From NCBI GenBank assembly GCA_036877525.1, contig JAZGTH010000068.1:4699501-4763500 (forward strand): DNA of 64,000 nucleotides, written 5' to 3'. A model generated the notes under the pieces. The model did not search any database, had not been told where the DNA came from, and saw only the letters and a list, made by a program, of their open reading frames with translations. The number at the start of each line of letters is the position of its first letter. Within the stretch, counting starts at the first letter, position 1. Positions 14,480 to 28,352 of this stretch are shown here, in pieces. The translations under genes and the position numbers were made by a program. The stretch comes from Chromobotia macracanthus (taxonomy: Eukaryota > Chordata > Actinopteri > Cypriniformes > Botiidae).

Positions 14480-15130
14480 TTAAACGTACTTTCACCTCTG
14501 AAACAACAGCTAATGTCTTAATGAGCGTCTGAAGGCCCACAGGAGGTGAAGAGGCTCGTGTGCTGTTATTAATGGGATATAATGGACGCAAGTCAAGCAT
14601 CATTAATTTGACCTCCCACCATTGACAGGTACCTCTTACGGCCTCAGGCATTTCAGGAACATGAAACCTGAGAGAGAAACTGAACCGAGGCATTCCGGGG
14701 CTCAACTTTTTTATTTTACCAGAATTTGAGTTAACGTTATGCTGGAAATGCAAACACTGTTGCATTGATGTTTTAAAAGCAAACATGCACTAAAACGTGC
14801 TACAGCTTCTGTGCTGATTAACGGATTGATTTCATCATAAGAACATTTTCTTAAATGAGCGATGGCACCGTAATTTAGAGGGCTGTGACTTAACTGATTT
14901 TCATAACAACATACTACGAATGTAACCGAGAGATTGGTTAAATGGAGGGATACATTTTAAAAGCGATTGATGAAGACAGCTAATTATAGCTTAATTAGCC
15001 AGATGGGAGACCTCAGGGATGAGAGGTTTGCCTCTGCACTGAAACTCCTGAGCTGTCTTTGGCAAATACCTGCCGAGTTGGAAAAACTTGCAATCCATGT
15101 TTTCAACAAGAAGCAGTCACACAACAGCAA
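14480..15130. promoter_or_regulatory. Candidate conserved enhancer block
   Basis: Repeat-free stretch with homeodomain-type words (ATTAATTTGACC, GCTAATTATAGCTTAATTAG) and E-box/GC words in between. The reasoning is compositional only; alignment to another fish would decide. Confidence 0.25.
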
Positions 15131-16791
15131 AGTGACAAACAACAATTTAGTAAATATAAAATGACCAGTATTTCTTCTCCATTCAGTTTGTGTTTCTTTG
15201 TCTTATTTGTTTAAATGATTAAATACTATTTTCATAATCCAGTATTATTTTTTTAAAAACTACTTCAAACTACTATATTATTAATCTCCAAACAGATTAT
15301 CAAAAATGCATTGCTTGATTTTTTTACATGACTTATGACTTGATTACTTTTTTAAACGCAATCAAAATAAACCTGTGCTATTAATTTAATACATTGACTA
15401 TCTTTTAATCAAACTGATCTCAGTGCTTAACGGGTTACCTGATTTTGACTAGCTGGGATCATTTTGCTGTTTTAAAAACAAACCACTTATCACCAACATA
15501 ATAAAACAAAACTATGCATTTATCAATTAAATCTTAAAATATAAAATTTGCATTTAAAGCCTAAAATTATTTCATGATCTAAAACAGAGGCAGAAATGCA
15601 GGAGTGAGTAGAAAAAAATATTGGAAATAAATTTGAGAATATGAACAAATATTTAAGAAGCACAAAAAAGGACACATCCATCTGAGCAGAAAATATCTGT
15701 CATGCTACAAGAAAATTCAACAATAGTCCATGTCACACATGAGAATCCAGCTTTAAACACTGTGTGAGAGTGTCCAAATCCAGACCCTTTCCTGCCCCCT
15801 GTAGCCCCCTCTCTGTGTGCTCATGTCCACACAGGTCTCACGACCAGCTGACCAGCACACCTGCTGGGTCCAAATCCATCTGCAACAGATTAGCCTTTTC
15901 TTCCACTACAGCAGAGCCATTGCAGTCTGAAATAGTCCCATCTCTTCCGCTAGAACTGAGAGATTGCCTATCGACCAGACTTGACCCCACATCTTTATAC
16001 ATAAAGATATATGCAACATGATTCTTTCTCCTGCCCACTGTCGCACCTGCCTGCCCTCCAGAAAGAGCGAGAGAGAGAGAGTGAGAGAGAAAGAGTGAGG
16101 AGAGCTGGTCTCCCAGCCGCAGATGACTAAAGTTAGATGGTTATTATTTACGGCTGAGAGCAAGATTTCAATAATTGTGCAAAGAAAAGGTAGCGGGTTT
16201 CAAAGCACTTAATTTTTATGTGAGGTAGACCTTAGTCTCGACTGAAGTGGTAATTGATGATATTTTAAACATGACCTGGACCTGTGTGAGATGGAAAGAT
16301 AAAATAACACCCACCGATCACAATATAGCACAGAATGTCCATGACAAAAGCATAGCCGCAATAAAATTTCAGTGTGTCGTCTTTTTGACCCGACAATTAC
16401 ATTCCTAGTCTTTAACAAAACGCAACAGTAACACAGTGTAAAATGCTCTAAAATAAAACTGAGACATATTCATACAGTAAATACATATACAAATAAAATT
16501 AATATATATCATATATATTTCAGTACACTTTTTTAATCACTCTGGTACTATTTCCAAAAAACTCTTAACCACATTTATTTTTTTATGTGTGAGTAAATTT
16601 TCGTTATGCAATACACAAAATTACAAAGTCATTTCACCAAACCTAATGTTTCATTTAAACATTAAACTGTAATACCCATCATTTATAATAATTTCTCTTC
16701 ATAATGAATCAAAATTTGGAATACCTTTAAATTTTCAACAGGTTTAATTATTAGCATCAACGTCGAAATTAGGAATGGCACAGGATACATA

Positions 16792-16913
<122 letters not shown>

Positions 16914-17828
16914 AATGGCCATCAGAACTGTTGAGTGAAATAATGTCCCAGTCATTGTTGTCCATCATGTGATAAACATACACTATAAAAACCTCAAATC
17001 AATAAACTACTGTGTTCCAACAACTACAGTAATATCCTGTAACATCTGCATTGCAAACTGCATTCTGCGTAATATTTGTTGGTTGCCTACAACAATTTAC
17101 TGTGAATTAACAGCACTCAGATTCCACAGACTGTCCCAAACTCTAATATAGTCCACTTGATAGAATGAATGAAATCAAGTGACTGGATTCAGATACTGGA
17201 TACCTGATTGTCATAATGCTGCTGGATCTCTTGCTATAATATCAAAGGCCTAATATAATAAATAAATGACACATGAATACAAAAGTCATCTATATTACAA
17301 AATACTGACGTCACAAAAATCTGCCCAATTTATGGAATTTTTAAATTTATGGGATTTTGGTAAATATGAAGAATATGTTTGAGTAGTAGATCAGTATGCT
17401 GGCTTTGTCAAGTCAACATAATCAAGAGGGTTTTTATTTCCATTTAAAGGAAATGGTTTCTTTCTGAAAGCAATCCACTCAACTTTCTAAATCAATGCTG
17501 TGAAGATGATTTGTGGACATATATGCATCCTTCAGTTTGCTGACCTGGTGTTGTTATACGGTGAGAGGCGGAAATCAAATAAGATATTATAGAAAGTGAT
17601 ATGACAGCTCATCCAGAGTCAGTCAATAATAAAAGATAAGTGTTATCACATTCTGTTACACTACTGATCAGTCACTTTAACAGACATTCAAATTAATGCA
17701 CAGCTTCCCACAAATATCTCTTCTCAGTTTGACAACATTCATGTCATACTGCATAAAATATATACACATATTTTTAAACACAATTTCTTTGCACAGGACA
17801 GTAAAGGGCTGGAACTGAAACATGATGC

Positions 17829-17896
17829 AGGCCAGACTCAAACCAATGAGGACACAATTCACATGACCGCATGCTCTACCACTGCACCACAGCTCT
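17829..17896 (-). mobile_element. tRNA-derived SINE head
   Basis: The minus strand reads GAGCTGTGGTGCAGTGGTAG then AGCATG (A box), and GGTTTGAGTCTGGCC (B box) at tRNA spacing. Stems are poor, so it is a retroposon relic and not a tRNA gene. Confidence 0.55.
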
Positions 17897-18194
17897 GACT
17901 TGATTCATCCTCTCACAAACAGCTGAAAGCTCGGACACAGGTCTAAAAGGGGATTCACAGGTCGAATAGTCTTCATCCCAATGGGTTTGTGGTTATAAAA
18001 GCCACCTGTGTTGTAAGCTTAAGGAATTGTTGAGAAAAAACTTTAAGCCTCGACTCACCAGTCAGAAATATATCAGTAAATGTCTGTAGATGTCTACATA
18101 TGTTTAAAAAGAGGTAAACACAAAAGGCTGCTGGACGAGGATTTTTATAGCAAACTTTAGAACCGGTGTGCAGAACGAAGCGAAAAATGTATTA

Positions 18195-18525
18195 CACTTG
18201 CAATGCTTTACAATAATGTACAATATTAATTACATTAGTTAACATGACCTAACAATAAACGATACTCCCAAAGCATTTATCAGCCCTAGTTAATGTCAAT
18301 TTCAAGATTTATTAATACTTGAAAATAATCTTAATAATTACTTAATAATCTTGAAAATCAATAGTTGTTTCTGTCAACATGTGCACAACATGTACACAAA
18401 CAATGCTGTCGAATTGCTTTCATATTAACAAACAAAGATTAATAAATAGTGTAAAACATATTGCTCATTGTAAGTTCATGTTAGCTAATGCATTAACTAA
18501 TAGTGACGGATGGGACCTTACAGCA
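18195..18525. mobile_element. Non-autonomous DNA transposon remnant
   Basis: Contains ACATTAGTTAACATGACCTA near the left, and GTTCATGTTAGCTAATGCAT then TAACTAATAG and GGGACCTTAC at the right. This is the order of a very common cyprinid repeat with ends like GGTAACACTTTACAATAAGG. About 330 bp, diverged, no ORF. Confidence 0.6.
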
Positions 18526-18979
18526 CGAAGAGTTATCATATACCATGATAAAAATGAAAGCTTTTGAGAGACACTACTAGTGCTAGTAATACAGTTTTTA
18601 TCAGGGGTACAGAACCTTCCAGAAATCTTCTCTAAAACTGTCAAGTTTTGAGCTGGAATACAACACCACAGACACGCACCAGACAACACAGTCCGTACAT
18701 AGAGTTCCATCCACCAAAAACAGGCAATCCTTGTTTGGTTTAAGCTCTTTCCCCCCATTACAAACCCGTACTTTCCTCGATCTCCACTTATTTCCCCTTT
18801 TTCTTTCAGCATGAAAACACACTTGCTTTTATTTTTGCGCTTTTATTTTTTTAATGTGAGCTGCGTGTTCGGCTCTTTTTCTCCTCCTCAGTGTGTCTGT
18901 CCTCCATAATTACGGTAGTTTCTACCTACTGCGCCAAAGAGCGCCCACCCTTCTGTCCCCCCTCCCCGTGTGCCCGTGT

Positions 18980-19141
18980 CTCCCCATGCCTAATGTGACA
19001 CCGTCAGTCAAAGCCTTTGTAGAGCAGCCGAGCAGAAATCAAAAAGACAGAGAAGAAGTGTGAGGGACAAAGAAGAGAGTGGATGTGATAAACAGAACCT
19101 GAACTGAAGGGCCTTCAGTGTAGCAAACTGCTGCTTTAGAA
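18980..19141 (+). promoter_or_regulatory. Possible promoter and noncoding first exon
   Basis: After a GC- and CpG-richer stretch (18850-19000), a purine-rich 5' UTR-like segment runs to GCTTTAGAAG followed by gtgagg, a usable splice donor at 19142. There is no partner exon or ORF to confirm it. It could be the start of a noncoding RNA or of a gene outside the window. Confidence 0.2.
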
Positions 19142-20357
19142 GGTGAGGGAGTGTTTGCATCTCCCTATTCATCCAAGAGCAATTTCTCTAAATGAACTGA
19201 AGGAAAGCAATCTGTGTGATCCCTGCTAAAGTCCAACCTGTTATTTTGTGCCATCAAGTAAAAGATCGAAGAGACAGGAAGTTATCTGGAGTGAGGGAGA
19301 AACATCATTTCATACAGTTAGTCATTTCTGTTTTTACGTGCATGCTAAATCAAGATTTTTTTAAATGCTAGTGCAGTGTGTTTTTCAAACTTGTTTGTCC
19401 TACATCATGAGCCCCATCATGAAGCTTCATCTACAAAAAACAGTAGTGTTCCTCCAAACTCAAATGTAGGAAATGTTGCATGACACTTCTCAGTTATGTT
19501 CATGAGACCATGAAAGGACTTCTGCACCAGACCAATAGCAAAACATCTTAATTACATAAAGTTGCTTACAAAAATGATCTGCAGTAGAGTTTTACCTCTC
19601 TCTTGTGTTGCATGCCCATATATTCACATAAATGTACAAACCTACACACATTATAAAAACATTACTCACAATTACTTATTGTAATCTATTGGCAGCTCAT
19701 CTAAAGTCATTTGAATCACCCCTGGGGTCAGAAATACTGCTGGTTGGGCATCACAGTGCTGCAAGGTTAAAAGGGGTTTTATCTGCTCATTCAGGAGATG
19801 AGCAGCAGATTATGCCCCACCATCAGATGCTCATGAAGTTCTGTGATCATTTACATGCGGGCAGGTCTGGCAGCTATCAAACACTGAGTCACCTCTGTGT
19901 AAGCTTAGTAATTCTGACACATATGTCACTTGTCTGCTTTTCAAATAGGTGAATCTCACCTTTCCCTCCCTCTCGGTGCTCTCTGACAGCTGGCCTGGAG
20001 CCTGAGGACAGGCTCTGTCAATGGACACTTTCACTGGGCCCATCTGTTCCCTTCTGCTCTCTGGACCTCTCACATACACACTGCCTGAGGAGAACAGACC
20101 CAGTGCTGAAGCGCAGTTCACACTGAAGAGCAGCTTTACTATGACATTTCTGCTTCTTAATAATAACAAGAATAATAATTATTATTGTTATTACTATTCA
20201 TTTAATGTTAATATTTTATATGTTGTATTATATATGTTGTATATAATTTGTATTATATATATAATATATGTATATAATATATATATGTATACATTTGATT
20301 GTAGTAATTTAAAAAATATTTTTAAATAGGCCTTCAACACAAACATGCATATTAGAT

Positions 20358-20382
20358 AGTAATAATAATAATAATAATAATA
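20358..20382. repeat. (AAT)n microsatellite
   Basis: About eight AAT units within a wider AT-rich region (20160-20400) that also carries TA runs at 20215-20290. Confidence 0.85.
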
Positions 20383-21127
20383 CATTTGTTGGTATAAGTT
20401 ATAATAATAATCATTTAAAATGTCTTCATATGTGGTAATGCAAATGTTTAGAATAATTTTTTATAATTTGTTTTTATAATACATTTTTTAAAAAAGCATT
20501 TATTTTACGATGATCCATTAGATTGAAGGCTTCACACACAATCTAATATGACAGTGATAAGTTAATCATAATCTGTCATATGTGAGCGAATGTGAACGGT
20601 CTTCATCCCTGTCCACCGCAGTGTCAAATCACACGCAACGAGACACAAATGAACTCTATAACTGCAACCGCACTGACAAACTAACTCATAAAAGACAGCA
20701 AATCAGGGGAAAAAATTAAAAACGTCAACATGTTGGTGATAAAAAATGATCCCCCTACACATTGACAGGTGCCCCCACAGTCCCCCCCCTTCTCGCCGTG
20801 CAGCCGTTAAAAGGCATCTGTCATTACGGCCCCGCTGAGGGGCAGACAAGTCCACTCTACTCTCGAGACCCGCCGTGAAAATCTCCAGCTTCCCCATGGC
20901 TGAGCCGAGCTTGACGCAAGTAAATGACAGGGTAGGGCCCCGTTCGGCCGCACGGCATCCAGGGGCACTAAGCGCCTGTAACCCTGCAATTAAACCTCTC
21001 CTGCTGAAAGGGGAGGGGCCAGTGTTAAAGAAGGGGACAATACAAAGAGAAAGTAAATCAAATGAAAATTTAACCAGGAAAATGAGGCCAGTGCCAAGAG
21101 TCCGAAACCAGGCTAAGAATGCATGAA

Positions 21128-21325
21128 AAATACACTATGATTCCAACTCCAGCATCGTTTGTACATTTGTACATTCTTTATATAGTCTATATTTTTATAT
21201 ATTTTGTTTATGTAAGTTATGTCTGTTCTCCTTCTATGGGGGGGGGGGTAATTCTCAAGAGATGTAAACAAAGAATTTCATTGTACTCTAGTACACATGA
21301 CAATAAAGCTCTTGAATCTTGTTTT
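21128..21325 (+). mobile_element. LINE 3' end
   Basis: Ends with aagaatttcattgtactcta, then ACACATGACAATAAAGCTCTTG and AATCTTG. This is a familiar 3' tail of teleost non-LTR retrotransposons, here on the plus strand. The upstream text (TATATAGTCTATATTTTTATAT) is usual before it. 5'-truncated, no coding part. Confidence 0.6.
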
Positions 21326-22337
21326 ACCAATAACTGTTTAGGGAAAAAATTACATCAAGCCTGTATGTTGTCAACAGTTGCCGTTTCAGGCAGGGTCAAC
21401 GAGTGTGTGCGTTTGAGGCTAAAATACTGCTAAGTGTTGTGTTGGGTTTTAAAGGAGGTGGGGTCGTGATGTAAGTGCTGTGTGTGTGTCGCAGGGTGTA
21501 TTGTGTTGAGTGTAAAGGGTTTGTGTAAGATGGCCCAGCGGAGAGGAGAGCAATTCACTGCTCCACAGCTCTCAAAAAAAATCATATCCTCCATTGTGTC
21601 ATACGAGCAACTGATTCATTCGAAACCAAGCAGGACACAAACAAATCCTGCACCAGATTGTTCCAAATGGAGGGTCTGCACACAAACCAACCATTCCGCT
21701 CTCAAAGGCCCAGGGTATATGAAGGAGAACAGAGACCCTCATTAGATCAAAGAGATAAGAAACAGGCATGGAAAGAGACGCCTAAGGGTCTGCCTAGAGG
21801 TGTGTGTTTAAAAATCCATGACAAGACTGTGTCACCAGAGCAATAAGCCAACAAATCAGAGTCTGGACCTGCAAACTTGACACAAGAGTCAATTAGCATG
21901 CTTCTCAATCAATCAATCAATTAGCAGGTCTTGATGGTCATTAGATAAGTCAAATCAATAATGCCTTGTCAATTATCTGTGGTACTACATACATTTTATC
22001 ACCATACAGAATTTGTGCCTGCAAAACTCTGCATAAAAGTCCAGAGAGCTGGAATGATTCATATAATTTATTACATATTATGGCTAAATTTGCTAATGCT
22101 TTCAGCTTCTAATAAGTCTGTCATATCGTCCTATTTCAGCTACGTACAACACATTTTACCATGTTTAAATCCATTTTACAGATTTTCCCTCAAAATCACC
22201 ACACAAAATGCAGAAAAACTACTGATTCCATCTGGGCTTTGTTATTATATAAAGCGTTCGATAAATTGGACCTCTTTGAAAAGTTGCACACATAGTCAGA
22301 CATTTTCCTTCCCTACCCGTAACTAAGAAAGAGCAGC

Positions 22338-22383
22338 ATGGGTTTTGAAATGAACATTTCGAAGCGCTTTCGGAAAAAGAGAG
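22338..22383 (+). other. Short ATG frame ending at a perfect splice donor
   Basis: GCAGCATGG starts MGFEMNISKRFRKKR, then the frame runs into GAG/GTAAGT. It looks like a tiny first coding exon but has no partner exon or known homologue. It lies in a candidate non-coding conserved stretch and is probably fortuitous. Confidence 0.12.
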
Positions 22384-25300
22384 GTAAGTGTAGCTCATTT
22401 AATTGCTCTCTTGGTGGCTTGACTCGCTGGGAGACGAGTCTTTTCAGCCTCTTGTGTGACTGCACAGCAGGGGCTCCGTAATGGAACAGGTAGAAAAGGC
22501 GTTTATCAAATTTGCTTTTATTAGGAGGAGAATTTTAATAGAGAGAGAAAAGGTAGACCTGCTGTGGAGAAAGTCAGCACTCTCACAGGCCCATCTTGGT
22601 AAATTAGGGCCTGCCAATGTCCACTGAGAGCTCTATGGGCTTAGCAGCTGACAGTCACCCACACAATGAAGATCTGGAGTCGGGTGAAGACCCGGGTGAT
22701 TTTCAATCCGTTAGGTGCTTAAACGCTATACAGCCAGGCAAATAAACCAACACTTGAGTGACAGGATCAATGGAAGGATGGACTGAATGTCAGGCAGATG
22801 TGGATGGCTAGATTTAGAGACTGACACAGCAGATGACAACAGCTGCCACGGCTGTATTCTCTCCACCCGTCATACGCCTGAAAACACAGTGACAAATATG
22901 ACATGCTCTCTCACAAGCTTCTCTGCGGCTCGTGTTCCGCCTTCCCGTTCAATAGACTGCTTGTCACTGTGCGCTAGTTATCGCTAGTTATGTATTTACC
23001 GCATTTATATAAAAAGGAAGGAGCAGAAAATAACCTGATGTGGAGAAAGACAAGGAACCAGAGAGAGACTCCAATCTTTTGAGCAATCAGCGGAAAAGTA
23101 CTTTTCACATTTTTCAATTTCTACCTGCCACTCGCAACTCAGGCTGCAGTGGATATGCTTGGCAATTTGCCAATCAGTGTGTTGTGTTGCGCAGGGGGAG
23201 TCTGTCACGGTTGTCTGAGTCACACACACACATACCGGACTCACTGTGCTATAATGTCCTCATTAGGAGTTATGTGGGACCAGCCGACAGATAAAAAGAA
23301 GATGGCTGGTAAAATCATATGATGTTTCTTTTTGATGTGATTTTAAGTTCAGAGAATAAATTCTGGAATTCCAGAACTACATTTTTGACATAACAGAGCA
23401 GTCAATCAGTGGAGAAGTGATATTCCGGAGCTAATTAAAGAGGGATAGACATGCATCCACGGGAGCGCAGATACACTCGCATGCGATCATGTTTATTCAC
23501 ACACACAGCCATGCAGAAGCCTCCTAATTGGCCCTCCTCCTGGGAGTTAGAAGATCATTTTATAAGAGAAAAGGGGGGCTAAAGAGAGGCAAAGAAGGTG
23601 GATTCAAGAACTGAGACTGAAATCAGTGAAAGCTGCAGGTATCAGACATTTCTACAGTTTACATATTCTAAGTTCAACAGTCCAGTTATTTATTTCTGAC
23701 AGAAGATCTTGCTAATTCACCCGGCGGTGAGGATGTGACAGACTGCTGTTATCTTTATAAAGCAGCATGTATTTATGAAAGCTCTTCACCTTATGAGACA
23801 TCTGCCGTTTCTTTCTGTGATCATTGACATTTCTTTCTTTTCATTTGTATTTGAATGTTAATTATTTGTATCCTTACATTTTTCCCTGCATCATTATCAA
23901 ATGAATGTGTCAACTCTTTCAGTTCACTGTGAGCTAAGATGATAAATAAGCCATATACCAAGTATTTAAAGGAGGCTTTGTGTTCTAATCCTACCCAAGG
24001 TCATCAACTCCATCATTCAGAGCACTTTACTAGACACAGCAGACACCCAGCGTGGTGTTGGACCTTCTAAGAGACTGTACAGGGTGTATTGTTGCTGTGA
24101 ATGTATTTGATATTGTATAGAAACCTACTCACCCTTCCCCACAGCCCTGATATTTGTGAAGGGAACCTTTCCTTTGTCAACATAATTAATTGCTCTCATT
24201 AAAATGACAATTCTTTCAAAGTGCCGTCTCTTTTTTTGTTAGATGCATACAGGCCTGGAAAGAGACATTTTTAAGGCCAGTTTACAGAACGGGCAAAGAA
24301 CTTGTAATTAATGTTTTTATTTCAGCAGCAAACAAATTCTCTGCTTTTTGTTACCTTGATGCATTAATGTCTTTGTGCGTATCTGAATCCAGTACATTGT
24401 ACCTCTTGTTTTGATTTGATTACACCACATGCAATATGCAAACTGCAGAGGCAAATTTTACTTTCCTTTATCTGACAGACACTGGGATGATTATTTTCTA
24501 GACAAATAGAGAGGAAACCAGGAGACAAAGAAGAAACATTCTTTGCATTTATTTCATGGTGGGCGTGACAATGTCTGTCCACATAACGATCTGCAGCTGA
24601 TTGCCAAAATAAATGCGACCATAATAAGATGTTAATGTGGCAATTAATGAAAGCATAAGCTCTTGTTAATGCGACTTTCAGACGGTTATCAGTACCAGAA
24701 CAATTGAGTCAAGAGCCTCAATGTGTTTGTTTATGAATGGAAAAGGAGCGCAAGGCCTGTTTTTCAATTTCACAAACAGCATCTACTGCGACTTTGCATT
24801 ATTCATTAAAAAGAAAACAAAACTGAGGAGAGACAGCTAAGCTAAAAACTAAAGCAAGCACAAAGGTCCACTGAGTCATTTCTGCTATACGTTGAGCAGG
24901 CCAATATGTCGTTCTTTATTAATTAATACTGACACCTTGTGTAGACGTAACATCATGTAAAGCATAAATATTCAGCTATCAATGCAACTCCATACAGTCA
25001 GCCCTGATTAACTTTGGAAACAACAACATGCAACTTCCAAGAAGGGGTTATCTAGGTTTAAGATTTGTTCATCTTGAAGCGACACTGCACAAACCGATTG
25101 GTGTATGATATCAAAGCACAGTGAGAACAACTGTGAGACAAAAGCACACTAAGTCATCTTTCTCAAAACACTCTCGCAGGACTTTGATGTCATAAACCGA
25201 TCGGCTTCATGTCAAACACAGTAGTCAGCTGGTCATGATCTCAACATCTTGGCCTCCTCTAAGTGAAATAAATCAGCTTTCTGTTAGGCTATTGATACGA

Positions 25301-26262
25301 CAGGATTCTTCATGTCATGTGATTTGATTTTAAACATATTTTTCTTTGTAATTCATTAGGGGTAGACATTTTAAAAGATAAAAATAATTATTGAGTCCAT
25401 AAAGACGCTAAATCCGCTTCCATCAAACTCCAGTATGTCATTTGTGAACCTCTAACCTAACATTTTACCTGCAATTGCTGAGCTAAGTGCATTAGTGTAC
25501 TCTTCATTTATGCAGTGAAGCAATGAGGATCAGCTCTCAGGGTTGTAACGCGCAGTATTGTCCAGCACCCTTTTAGTTCCATTAGCCACTTCATATCATC
25601 TCATGGACAGCACTGCCTTATGGCCTTTGAGAGCAGCCTTCATAACCTCAGGGCCACAAAACTAAAGCTTTAGGACAGAACAGCCCATCTAAACCTTGAG
25701 GAACAGGACTTTTGACCCCACCCCAGGAGTGAAAAAGAGCTGGGAAAGGAGAGAGAGAAAGAGACGAGAGACGCATAGGAGAAGGGAGGGTCCTAGTTCC
25801 ACCGCAGGTGTGTGAGCCTGAAAAAGGTGCTCCTAATCTGAGTTGATAATCTGCAAGTTGCATCTCTCTTAATAGCACCTCGTCCATCACGTGCTCAGTC
25901 AGGGGGGGCGGATCTGACAGAGAGTCAGAAAAGGGGGATAGAGAGAACTTGAGAGAGAAACTAAAACCAGTAATTAAGTTCAGTTCATCTAGAATGGGAA
26001 AAGGGTTCATTTCTGCACGGTGTTAACCAAAGCGCATCCAAGAACTGTCACAATTTGGAATGGGTAATGATGACACTCTTATCAGTAAACGTACATTATG
26101 TACAGCCAGTAAATATCACCCTACGCATTTTTTTTTGCAATAATAACCAGATAACTGCACATTATGCAGCATATTACATGGCTACTTTTTAAATTAATTA
26201 AAAATGGAAATATTGACCTGAAAGACATAAAACTAGTGCAACTGTGTCAAAACTAGTTGCCT

Positions 26263-26345
26263 GGGGAAGCAGTCAATTATACAGTTTAGAATGTCATGAT
26301 GGACCAATCAGAATCAAGCATGCCAAGCAAACAGTTTAACTGGCC
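26263..26345. mobile_element. Fish repeat fragment
   Basis: Contains GGACCAATCAGAATCAAGCA followed by TGCC, the core of a frequent teleost interspersed repeat. Ends uncertain. Confidence 0.4.
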
Positions 26346-26608
26346 TGCAAAGACAAAATTGTCAAATTTACTAAACAATAAATTACTGCATGAAAATACC
26401 AACAAACTTTTTTGACAAAGAAGGCAGTAGTGTAAACTGTAACAGATGAATGTCCAACATATGAGGAACCCGACAGATTTGTGCTTTGCGGCTTTTATAT
26501 TGAGTATGGCCAAACTAATGACCAGATCTAAGTGATACTGAAAAACATCATCTAATTGGGTTAAGACATACCCATTTTATCTCAAAGAGTTGTTCTGTAG
26601 AGAGAATT

Positions 26609-26712
26609 TTCTCTCTCTCTCACACACACACACACGGACAAACACACACAAACACACACACACAAAAGCACACGGACACACATATACACACACGGACACA
26701 CACACACACATT
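26609..26712. repeat. Imperfect (CA)n array
   Basis: CACACA with repeated CACGGACACA variants, preceded by a short TCTCTC run. Looks like an old interrupted microsatellite. Confidence 0.85.
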
Positions 26713-28151
26713 TACATCCAAGGCAAACACTAATTATTTTATCAAATTAAGTAAATAATGTTTTGATGAGTTTTAATGTAATTGTTATTGACTTGATGGT
26801 GGATAAATTGCGCTAATGAGGGATATGAGATCTGCCTTCAGATCATCAGATCAGTCTTTTGAACTGAGTTGAGCTCTGTGGGGCCTGATTATCCACACAA
26901 ACCCATTTACTGCAGGTCAAACTGCTCTACTGGGATAAAGACAGTGAGTAAGTAAAGAGATATTTGACATGCTTCAATCACTGCTTGTGTTCTGTATGTG
27001 CAGGACTTTTACATGCCCAGAGGGGAAGCTGGCATGAGGCTCACTGTATGGATCTTTAAATTAATTACTAAACGCATTCAACTGCTCATACACCATTTTC
27101 ATGGATTTCTGAAGTATTCATTTATATTTTTTGGGGGAGTGCTTGAAACTGTTAAGGTAGCATGTAACTGTTCTAAAGGTCATAACAAAAATGAAAAATA
27201 AAAGTCTTATTAAAATGCTAAAATTCTTGAAAGCTTTTGGCTTGTAGAAGACCTGTGTAGAGCCCATGAGTGTCAGTCAAAAAGTTATTTAAAAAAAAAA
27301 TAAATCACATAAGTCAGTCTTTTTTTCAAATAAAAAAACATACATTTTTAAGTTGTAAGGGAATGTCAGTGAAAGTGTAAATGTGAAAGGGAAATGTCAT
27401 AATTTACTTATTTCTCACGTAGGTTTTAACCCTATTTTTGAGATACAGATACTTTAAATGCAGATTAATGTTCATGTATAGCCAGTGCCTCGGTTGTAAC
27501 CAAGTACATTAAATCTATTCACATTCTAAATGCAAACAAGTGTGCAACAGGAAAACTTTAAAAGGCATGCCCACAAGGAACTATGGCCCCAGAGCAATTC
27601 TATTTTCATTACAGTTTGCAATCATTTCACATTACATTTTGTGTATAAGGGCAAAAGGATGAGGTGGGACCTCGAAGCCTCTCTGCTTTCTCCGCAGCTG
27701 TGTGTGTGGGGGGGCTGCTCAAACAGATGGGCTTAGACTGTCCTCTGCCCTCTATGGGCCCTCCCACACGCAAATGTATACAAACTCTCTCTCTTTACCA
27801 TCCTCACGCACCACACACTGATGTCCATACAAAGGACAGCTGCCCGTACCTGCCAACATTCAAGCCTGGACTAATTACTTCCCACTCATCAGTTACCCAT
27901 TGGGCTCTGAACAACAAAAGGAGTGGGGTGGAGGATCATAACTTCACACAGCTTTCCTAAGGGAGGCTCATTTGTCAGCACTAACTAGCCAGGCTACACG
28001 CCCACTTTTAATTATAACCTCTGTCTCTGCACCAGCTTCTCCAACATGCTTCATCGTCAAGCAATAAACTTAAAACAGCACAATCTGGAATATTATAAAT
28101 AATTAGAGATATGTCCAAGAGATGCAAACAGCCACATTAGGCTGAAGTATG

Positions 28152-28352
28152 ATAATTTAAGAGTGTTGTGTTCACCAGTTGTGTTCATTTAAGAGTGTTG
28201 TGTTGTGTTCATTTAAGAGTGTTGTGTTGTGTTCATTTAAGAGTGTTGTGTTGTGTTCATTTAAGAGTGTTGTGTTGTGTTCATTTAAGAGTGTTGTGTT
28301 GTGTTCATTTAAGAGTGTTGTGTTCTTTAGTTGTGTTCATTTAAGAGTGCTA
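28152..28352 (+). repeat. 24-bp minisatellite
   Basis: Unit GTTCATTTAAGAGTGTTGTG plus TTGT, about six near-identical full copies. The outermost units are longer and hold a spacer (CACCAG on the left, CTTTAG on the right) in place of the short GTT. The unit is a multiple of three, so the array translates as repeated CSFKSVVL, which is an artefact. Confidence 0.95.

Noticed and set aside
25648..26010. 120-codon minus-strand ORF
   Set aside because: Ser/Leu/Pro-rich from purine-rich sequence, no family resemblance, no exon context.
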